Positions 24,877-30,526 of a stretch of DNA of 43,313 nucleotides are shown in pieces. Numbering within the stretch: position 1 is the first letter of the stretch; each line of letters begins with the position of its first letter. Both the position numbers and the translations under genes were made by a program. The DNA comes from Gammaproteobacteria bacterium. GTDB lineage: Bacteria; Pseudomonadota; Gammaproteobacteria; GCA-001735895. Below the pieces are notes generated by a model. It saw nothing but the letters and a program-made list of their open reading frames with translations. It ran no database searches and was not told the origin of the DNA. The stretch is taken from positions 1 through 43,313 of the forward strand of contig JAHEKJ010000018.1 in the NCBI GenBank assembly GCA_024638385.1. Direction: 5' to 3'.

Positions 24877-24957
24877 TAGGGGGACAGTATACCTAATTAC
24901 CCTAATTTAGTTTCATCTAGCAACTGAATTGAGGTAATTAGGTATACTGTCCCCCTA
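24877..24957. repeat. Perfect 25-bp inverted-repeat element (RAYT/MITE-like)
   Basis: Positions 24877-24901 and 24933-24957 are perfect inverted copies of 25 bp starting TAGGGGGACAGTATACC, around a 31-bp centre. The element is strikingly AT-rich in a GC-rich neighbourhood. Ends of the form GGGGGACAGTATAC are familiar from REP-like elements associated with RAYT transposases. It sits between the convergent amtB and PhyH genes, where its hairpin could terminate both transcripts. Confidence 0.75.
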
Positions 24958-24971
24958 ATTCGGGCGGGCCT

Positions 24972-25775
24972 TTAGTCGTTGCGGGTGAAGACGAGGGGAA
25001 ATTCTGCGGTGTCTAGCGGGTCGCCGGGCGCGAGTTTGTCGGCGAGTCCCGGGAACGGCGGCGAGATTTCACCCGAGCGGGTCGCATAAACCGCGTCGTC
25101 ACCGAGCCAGCGCGCGGCGAAGCCGCGCCGCCGGGTCGGCGAACGGTTCGGCGGCGCGCCGTGCACGGTCAGGAAGTGAAACGCGATTGCATCGCCGGGA
25201 TCGAGATCCCAGCTGCGGATGTCGTAGTCGTCGCGCCGCGCGTCGATATCGGGCATGGACTCCAGTCGCGGGTCGTCGTGATCGTAATCGATGCCGGTGA
25301 ACTTGCGCGGCAGGAACCAGCGCCCCCAGTCGTGCGAGCCGGCGACGAACTCGGGGCAGGTCGCGCGCGCCACCGGGTCGAGCGGAATCCACAGGCTCAC
25401 GACCTGGCGCCCGTCGACGCAGTAGTACGGTTGGTCGTGATGCCAGGGCGTGGCCTTGTCGGTACCCGGTTCCTTGACCAGCACGTGTTCGTGAAAAATG
25501 CGCGCCTGGCGCGACTGCATCAGGTCGGCGGCGATCTCGGCCGCCGGCGAGTCGAACATGAACTTCCGGTATTCTAAAATTCGGTCCCAGTTACAGTAAT
25601 CGCCGAAGAACCGGCCAGCCTGGCCATCTTCGAGATAGTCGCGGCCGTAGGGGCCTGGGTCGCGCATGTTGGCGTCGACGCCGGCGCGCAGCGTGTCGAT
25701 CCAGTCGGTGAATACGCCGCGCAGCAGGGTTACGCCGTCGGCCGCAAACGCATCGATGGTGGCCCGATCGAGCAT
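24972..25775 (-). CDS. Phytanoyl-CoA dioxygenase (PhyH) family protein
   Basis: This is a 267-residue Fe(II)/2-oxoglutarate oxygenase. The iron-binding H-x-D is in TPWHHDQPYY (His112, Asp114). SLWIPLDPV follows, the usual core strand, then GDAIAFHFLTVHGAPPN with the distal histidine and an arginine-rich RRRGFAARWLGDD strand for 2-oxoglutarate. The family hydroxylates CoA esters, ectoine and many secondary metabolites; this member's substrate is unknown. ATG 25775 is chosen; the open frame upstream is antisense to the DUF1330 gene and not protein-like. It starts 4 bp after the DUF1330 stop and is therefore the second gene of a two-gene reverse operon. Confidence 0.85.
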   Translation of the reverse strand: MLDRATIDAFAADGVTLLRGVFTDWIDTLRAGVDANMRDPGPYGRDYLEDGQAGRFFGDYCNWDRILEYRKFMFDSPAAEIAADLMQSRQARIFHEHVLVKEPGTDKATPWHHDQPYYCVDGRQVVSLWIPLDPVARATCPEFVAGSHDWGRWFLPRKFTGIDYDHDDPRLESMPDIDARRDDYDIRSWDLDPGDAIAFHFLTVHGAPPNRSPTRRRGFAARWLGDDAVYATRSGEISPPFPGLADKLAPGDPLDTAEFPLVFTRND

Positions 25776-25779
25776 CGCT

Positions 25780-26067
25780 TCAGTCGTTGCCGTCGACGAT
25801 GCACAGATCGCGCTCCGAGGATTCGAGCGCGAAGGCGAGGGCTTGCTGGTAAGCCTCGGATTGGTAACAGCGCTCGGCATCCTCGAAACTCGGAAAGCGG
25901 ACGACGACGTTGCGCGCGCGCGGCGTGCCCTCGAGCCACGACGTGCGTGTCGCGCGGGCGAGGAACTCGCCGCCGTGGGCCGCGATCGCGTCGGTCGCGC
26001 GGCTGGCGTATTCGGCGTAGGTGTCGGCGTCGGTGACGTCGACGTGGGCGATCCAGTATGCGGCCAT
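25780..26067 (-). CDS. DUF1330 family protein
   Basis: This is a 95-residue ferredoxin-like-fold protein of the DUF1330 family. It begins MAAYWIAHVDVTD, continues with YAEYASRATDAIAAHGGEFL, and has the RNVVVRFPSFEDAERCYQSE segment, all typical of the family. The biochemical role of DUF1330 is not established; dimeric barrels of this fold often bind small ligands. It is the first gene of the operon with the PhyH oxygenase, which starts 4 bp downstream, and is divergent from the glycosylase gene at 26134 across 66 bp. Confidence 0.9.
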   Translation of the reverse strand: MAAYWIAHVDVTDADTYAEYASRATDAIAAHGGEFLARATRTSWLEGTPRARNVVVRFPSFEDAERCYQSEAYQQALAFALESSERDLCIVDGND

Positions 26068-26133
26068 GCAGGCTCCTGAAGCGGTCTGAGCGGGCTGGCC
26101 ATATTAGCACCAAACCATTATGGTCGGCAGCCT

Positions 26134-26745
26134 ATGGACCAACCGACGATCCGGCGGCATCTCGATGCGCTCGCGCTTGCCGACGCCGATTTGCGCGTCG
26201 GACTCGAGCGCGTCGGCTACCCGCTGCCGCGGATCCGCGAACCCGGCTTCGAGACCCTGCTCGCGATCGTCGTCGGGCAACAGATCTCGACCGCCGCGGC
26301 CGCGGCGGTTTTGGCGCGCCTGCGCGCGCTCGCACCGCGCCTCGAGCCGCATACGGTGTTGGCGTTGCCGGACGGCGCCCTGCGCGACGCCGGCTTGTCG
26401 GTGCGCAAGGTCGAGTACGTCACCGGTCTCGCCCGCGCGATCAGCGATGGCGATTTCGATCCGGCGGACCTCGACCGGCTCGACGACGCCGCGGCAATCG
26501 ACGAGATTACCCGATTGCGCGGCTTCGGCGTCTGGAGCGCGGAAATCTACCTGATGTTCTGCCTCGGCCGCGAGGACGTCTTTCCGGCCGGCGACCTGGC
26601 GCTGCGCGTCGGACTGCAAAGACTCAGGCGGCGAGACGAGCCGCTCGACGAACCCGCGGCGCGCGAGCTCGCGGCCGACTGGACGCCGCACCGCAGCGCG
26701 GCGAGCCTGTTCCTGTGGCACTACTATCGCGGCGCGCCGACCTGA
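26134..26745 (+). CDS. DNA-3-methyladenine glycosylase II-like (HhH-GPD) protein
   Basis: This 203-residue base-excision-repair glycosylase excises alkylated purines. It has the compact AlkA/MAG catalytic domain without the N-terminal AlkA domain. The segment FETLLAIVVGQQISTAAAAAV is at 39-59. A helix-hairpin-helix LRGFGVWSAEIYLM lies at 128-141, followed by the catalytic Asp154 in PAGDLAL. The conserved C-terminal WTPHRSAASLFLWHYYR helix closes the domain. The ATG at 26134 lies in a 66-bp region divergent from DUF1330. The next gene begins 40 bp downstream and may be cotranscribed. Repair of methyl lesions would suit a methylated-compound metaboliser, but the gene is common. Confidence 0.87.
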   Translation: MDQPTIRRHLDALALADADLRVGLERVGYPLPRIREPGFETLLAIVVGQQISTAAAAAVLARLRALAPRLEPHTVLALPDGALRDAGLSVRKVEYVTGLARAISDGDFDPADLDRLDDAAAIDEITRLRGFGVWSAEIYLMFCLGREDVFPAGDLALRVGLQRLRRRDEPLDEPAARELAADWTPHRSAASLFLWHYYRGAPT

Positions 26746-26785
26746 ACGCTTGTCGGCGCGAATCGGCGCGCCTATAGTAGCGGCG

Positions 26786-27583
26786 ATGGAAGACCTGATC
26801 GATCTCGAACGTTACTCGCTGCACCGCCTCGACAGCGAACCGGGGCGGGCGCTCGTCGCGCGCTGTATCGACGCGCTCGAGCAAAAAGGCATGTTCACGC
26901 TGCCGGGGTTGATGCGGCGCGCCGCGATCGATGCGATCCTGCCGGAGCTGCTGCGCAAGCTCGAACACGAATCGTTCCGCCACGCGCGCGAGCACAACAT
27001 TTATTTCGACGACGAAATCGATGGCGTCGCGCCGGACCATCCGGCGCTCGCGCGCGTCACCACGGTCAACCATACCCTGTGCGGCGATCAACTCGGCGAA
27101 GCCCTGTCGCGAGTCTACGCCTGGCCGGCGCTGATCGGATTCCTCGCCCGCGTCACGGGCAAACTGCGGCTCTACCCGATGGACGACCCGCTGGCCTGCG
27201 CCAACGTGCTCGCCTACCGCGACGGCGAAGGCCTGAACTGGCATTTCGACCGCTCGGAGTTCACCACGACCCTGCTGTTGCAGGCGGCCGAAGCCGGCGG
27301 CGAGTTCCAGTACCGTCGCGATTTGCGCAGTCCTTCCGACCCCAATTTCGGCGGCGTCGCGCGCCTGCTGCGCGGCGACGACGACGCGGTCGAGACGCTC
27401 GCGCTCGACGCCGGCGACCTCAACGTGTTCCGCGGCGTCAATACCGCGCACCGCGTCAGCCCGCCGCGCGGCCCACGCGCGCGGGTCGTTGCGGTGTTCT
27501 CGTACTACGAGTCCCCGGGCCGGGTCTTCAGCGTCGAGGAAAATATCGGTTTCTACGGCCGCAGCGAACCGCTGGCAAAGTAA
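26786..27583 (+). CDS. 2OG-Fe(II) oxygenase of the BesD/HalD/ArpA-like fold with intact H-x-D
   Basis: This is a 265-residue 2-oxoglutarate oxygenase. GLNWHFDRSEFTTTLLLQ carries His153 and Asp155, and GVNTAHRVSPPRGPRARVVAVFSYYE supplies the distal His222 and the 2-oxoglutarate arginine. The framing (LLLQ, GGEFQY, then VFRG) is that of the group that includes the radical halogenases BesD and HalD. Those halogenases replace the Asp by a small residue to make room for chloride; here it is retained, so hydroxylation is expected. The substrate is probably a free amino acid or amine, by analogy only. I use ATG 26786 because the upstream TTG at 26750 precedes an unlikely leader. The stop at 27581-27583 abuts the small RNA terminator. 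Confidence 0.8.
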   Translation: MEDLIDLERYSLHRLDSEPGRALVARCIDALEQKGMFTLPGLMRRAAIDAILPELLRKLEHESFRHAREHNIYFDDEIDGVAPDHPALARVTTVNHTLCGDQLGEALSRVYAWPALIGFLARVTGKLRLYPMDDPLACANVLAYRDGEGLNWHFDRSEFTTTLLLQAAEAGGEFQYRRDLRSPSDPNFGGVARLLRGDDDAVETLALDAGDLNVFRGVNTAHRVSPPRGPRARVVAVFSYYESPGRVFSVEENIGFYGRSEPLAK

Positions 27584-27699
27584 AAAAAACCGCGGCGCGA
27601 ACGCCGCGGCGGAGGAGAGGGACTGTGAGTCCCGCGAAGAGGAGGAGCGGTCCCACCGCGGGCTTGCCGGGCGAGACCTGGCTGTGCCGGGTCCGAGGC
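27582..27699 (-). ncRNA. Candidate small regulatory RNA with two CUCCUCC motifs and intrinsic terminator
   Basis: Read on the minus strand, this gap looks like a complete sRNA gene. A TACAAT -10 box lies at 27705-27710, and the predicted start is near 27699. A transcript of about 118 nt follows, and a strong terminator closes it: CCGCGGCG, TTCG loop, CGCCGCGG (27609-27590), then eight T (27589-27582). Inside are two further hairpins, GCGGT-GGG-ACCGC and GGGACT-CAC-AGTCCC (27633-27619). Two single-stranded CUCCUCC-type stretches flank the second hairpin. Unpaired CCUCC motifs complement ribosome-binding sites, as in the CcsR/cuckoo-type RNAs of other proteobacteria. The -35 region is weak. It could also be processed from the MATE mRNA. 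Confidence 0.55.
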
Positions 27700-27723
27700 C
27701 TGTCATTGTACCCTAAAATTATT

Positions 27724-27741
27724 AAAAAGGGTCAGAGACCC
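27724..27741 (-). terminator. Intrinsic terminator of the MATE gene
   Basis: On the minus strand GGGTC-TCT-GACCC (27741-27729) is followed by TTTTTAATAATTTT. The stem is only 5 bp but the T-rich tract is long. It begins 20 bp after the MATE stop codon and just precedes the -10 box of the candidate small RNA, separating the two units. Confidence 0.55.
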
Positions 27742-27760
27742 AGGTAATCAATCCTCCAGA

Positions 27761-29134
27761 TCAGGCGACCGCGGTCCGGCCGCGCAACCGGGTAAAGCGG
27801 TGGAAACGCCAGCTCAACAGGCAGGCGGCCACCGCGAGCCCGCCGGCCAGTCCCCACCACAGGCCGACGCCGCCGAGGCGGTAGTGAAATGCAAGCACCG
27901 AGCCGCCGCCGATGCCGATGATCCAATAGCCGAAACCGGCGATCCACAGCGGCACCAGATTGTCTTTCATGCCGCGCAGCGCGCGCGCGGCGGCCGCCTG
28001 CAGGCCGTCGAAGATCATGAACAGCGCGGCGATCAGCAGGAATTGTCGGGCGAGGGCCGCGACCGCTTCGAAGCCGGGATCCTCGGGTTCGATGAAGACG
28101 AGAATGATCGCGTCGGCGAAAGCCAATGGCACGACCAGCAACGACGAGGTGACCACGACGACCAGGCTCATGCCGAGAAAGCCGGCGCGACGCGCGGCGG
28201 CGAGATTGGCGCGCCCGGTTGCGTGCGCGACGCGAATCATCGTCGCCTCGGCGAATCCGAAGGCGATTACGAACGGCACGCCGACCCAGGCCGCGGTAAT
28301 CTCGTAGGCGGCGAGCGTCTTCGCGCCGATCACGCCCGACAGTATGGCGGCGGCGACGAACAGGCCAGCCTCGAGGAAAGCGAGGCCCGCGACCGGCGTG
28401 CCGAGCACGAGAATTTCACGGCAGGTCGCGGGGAGCATTCGCCAGCGACCGAGGAACAGCCCGTAGCCGCGAAATACCGGCTTGCGGTAGACATGCGCGG
28501 CGAGCGCGAAAAACATGTACCAGGACACGAAGGTGGTCGCGAGACCGGCGCCGAACAGGCCCAGTGGCGCGAGGCCGAATCCGCCATGGACGAACCACAC
28601 GGTCAAGGCGTACTGCAGCGCTACCGCGCTCGCCGTGATCACCAGCACCGAGACGGTTTGCGCCAGCACCGCGACATAGTTGCGCAGCACCGCGAACCAC
28701 AGTACCGGCAGTACCGCGGGGCTCAGGCCCTTGAGGTATTCGCGCGCCAGCTCAACGACCAGCGGATCCTGGTTGGTCACGATCAGCGCGAGATCGAGGT
28801 TCCAGATCAGCACCATCGCCGGCAGGCCGAGCCCGGTGGCGACGTAAAATCCCTGGCGGACGGACTGCCCGACATCGTCGCGGCGCCCGGCGCCGAGCGC
28901 CTGCGCGGCGAGCACGCCGACGATCGACAACAGCGCCATCAGGATCACCAGCACCTCGAACGACAGGTCGCCGGCGATACCGACCGCGGCCAGCGAATGG
29001 TAGCCGAGCTTGCCGACCACCATCTTGGTGACGATGAACATCGCGAACTCGGCAAAATAGGCCGCCGCCAGCGGCAGGGCGATGACGAAGAACTGGCGCA
29101 GCTCGTCGCGAAGTGTCGAGTCGATTGGCGGCAT
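27761..29134 (-). CDS. MATE family efflux transporter
   Basis: This is a 457-residue inner-membrane exporter with twelve hydrophobic helices arranged in two repeats, as in NorM/DinF-type MATE proteins driven by Na+ or H+. The first helix region contains LRQFFVIALPLAAAYFAEF and TKMVVGKLG. The internal repeat contains LGTPVAGLAFLEAGLFVAAA and MIRVAHATGRAN, the counterpart of the QALGAGRRDDVGQ loop in the first half. Substrates are usually cationic drugs or metabolites. ATG 29134 is preferred over a TTG at 29221 because the added 29 residues are hydrophilic and low-complexity. It is divergent from the TAXI receptor gene. Confidence 0.87.
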   Translation of the reverse strand: MPPIDSTLRDELRQFFVIALPLAAAYFAEFAMFIVTKMVVGKLGYHSLAAVGIAGDLSFEVLVILMALLSIVGVLAAQALGAGRRDDVGQSVRQGFYVATGLGLPAMVLIWNLDLALIVTNQDPLVVELAREYLKGLSPAVLPVLWFAVLRNYVAVLAQTVSVLVITASAVALQYALTVWFVHGGFGLAPLGLFGAGLATTFVSWYMFFALAAHVYRKPVFRGYGLFLGRWRMLPATCREILVLGTPVAGLAFLEAGLFVAAAILSGVIGAKTLAAYEITAAWVGVPFVIAFGFAEATMIRVAHATGRANLAAARRAGFLGMSLVVVVTSSLLVVPLAFADAIILVFIEPEDPGFEAVAALARQFLLIAALFMIFDGLQAAAARALRGMKDNLVPLWIAGFGYWIIGIGGGSVLAFHYRLGGVGLWWGLAGGLAVAACLLSWRFHRFTRLRGRTAVA

Positions 29135-29274
29135 CGGGAGACGAGAATCGGGTGTCGCGCTACTGTATTCGATTCGCGCCCGGAGCGGTAGAGTCGGCTT
29201 GCGGATCCCGCGGCCGGTCAAAATGTCATCAAACCAACTTGTTTTGATCTATAGCGTCCTTATGTTAATGTCTG

Positions 29275-29290
29275 TTGTCCCAGGACAACC
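29275..29290. promoter_or_regulatory. Operator-like dyad upstream of the TAXI-TRAP genes
   Basis: GTTGTCC-CA-GGACAAC is a 7-bp perfect inverted repeat in the 233-bp divergent region between MATE and the TAXI receptor, 78 bp before the receptor ATG. Just upstream is an AT-rich TTGTTTTGATC stretch (29240-29250) that could include a -35. The regulator is unknown. Confidence 0.4.
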
Positions 29291-29367
29291 ACGGGCGGTG
29301 CGGCGGATGCCGAAGCCCCGCGCTGCCGCAAAAAGAAATCGGCATAACAAAGGCAGGAGAATAATCC

Positions 29368-30333
29368 ATGAAAATCTTTAGCAGAATTGCGCTCGCAGCG
29401 TTGTTCGCCGGATCGGTATTCAGCGGCAGCGCGCTCGCGGCGCAGCAATTCATTTCGATCGGCACCGGTGGCGTCACCGGCGTGTACTACCCGACGGGTG
29501 GCGCGATTTGCCGGCTGGTCAACAAGGACCGCAAGCAGCACGGTATCCGCTGCTCGGCCGAGTCGACCGGCGGCTCGATCTACAACATCAACACGATCCG
29601 CACCGGCGAGCTCGAGTTCGGCGTGGCCCAGTCGGACTGGCAGTACCATGCCTATCACGGCACGTCGAAGTTCGAGGACCAGGGCGCGTTCAAGAAGCTG
29701 CGCGCGGTCTTCTCGGTTCACCCCGAGCCGGTGACCGTCATCGCCAGCGAGGGCTCGGGCATCAAGGAGTTGACCGATGCCAAGGGCAAGCGTCTCAATA
29801 TCGGCAATCCCGGTTCGGGTACCCGCGGCACCTGGGAAGTCATCGAGGAAGCGCTCGGCTGGAGTCGCGGCGACCTCAGGCTCGCCGCCGAGATGAAATC
29901 GGCCGAAACCGGCCAGGCGGTTTGCGACGGCAAGATCGACGCCTATTTCTGGCTCGTCGGCCACCCGTCGGCGCTGACCCAGGAGTCGCTTGCGACCTGC
30001 CCGTCGCGCCTCGTGCACGTACGCGGCTCGGCGATCGACAAGCTGGTCGCGGACAACTCGTTTTACCGCAAGGCCAAGATTCCGGCCGGCATGTACAACA
30101 ACAAGGAAGACATCGACACCTTCGGTGTCGGCGCGACCTTCGTGTCGAGCGCCGACGTCTCCGACGAGGTCGTCTACACGGTGGTCAAGGCCGTGTTCGA
30201 CAACTTCGATGACTTCAAGAAGCTGCACCCGGCGTTCGGCAATCTGACCGAAAAGGAAATGATCACGGAGTCGATCTCGGCGCCGCTGCATCCCGGTGCG
30301 GTGAAGTACTACAAGGAACGGGGCTGGATGTAA
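29368..30333 (+). CDS. TAXI-family TRAP transporter solute-binding protein
   Basis: This is a 321-residue periplasmic receptor with a signal peptide (1-24) and the TAXI hallmark ISIGTGGVTGVYYPTGGAIC. Further typical strands are STGGSIYNINTIRTGELEFG, LNIGNPGSGTRGTWEVIEEA and APLHPGAVKYYKERGWM at the C-terminus. AGGAG precedes ATG 29368. The fused permease begins 193 bp downstream after a stable hairpin, so this is the receptor of a complete TAXI-TRAP system. Such systems take up organic acids, amino acids or related anions in symport with Na+ or H+; the ligand is not predictable. It shares the domain architecture of the orphan receptor at 7977 but differs in the cysteine-bearing insertion. Confidence 0.93.
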   Translation: MKIFSRIALAALFAGSVFSGSALAAQQFISIGTGGVTGVYYPTGGAICRLVNKDRKQHGIRCSAESTGGSIYNINTIRTGELEFGVAQSDWQYHAYHGTSKFEDQGAFKKLRAVFSVHPEPVTVIASEGSGIKELTDAKGKRLNIGNPGSGTRGTWEVIEEALGWSRGDLRLAAEMKSAETGQAVCDGKIDAYFWLVGHPSALTQESLATCPSRLVHVRGSAIDKLVADNSFYRKAKIPAGMYNNKEDIDTFGVGATFVSSADVSDEVVYTVVKAVFDNFDDFKKLHPAFGNLTEKEMITESISAPLHPGAVKYYKERGWM

Positions 30334-30349
30334 GCTCCCGGGCAGGAAA

Positions 30350-30378
30350 CGAACGGGTCGCGGCATGCGGCCCGTTCG
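30350..30378 (+). terminator. Strong hairpin between receptor and permease genes
   Basis: CGAACGGG at 30350-30357 pairs with CCCGTTCG at 30371-30378 and the stem continues inward by four more pairs (one G-T wobble), giving about 12 bp with a GGCAT loop. It is followed by CTTTGT, only a weak T-run. Located 17 bp after the receptor stop, it probably stabilises the receptor mRNA or partly terminates, so that receptor exceeds permease. Confidence 0.6.
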
Positions 30379-30526
30379 CTTTGTGCGGTCGAACGCAATT
30401 GACGACCGCCGAATCATGAAAGACCGAGCCGCGCGCCCCCGGGCGCGCGGATTCGGCGCGGCGTTCGCGCGGAGACAGCAAGCGCCAGCTTCTTTCGGAT
30501 AATAAGCAGTAGCGAGGGTAGGGGAA

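Noticed and set aside
26786-27583. Radical halogenase assignment
   Set aside because: The iron-binding Asp155 is retained, which leaves no site for chloride on iron.
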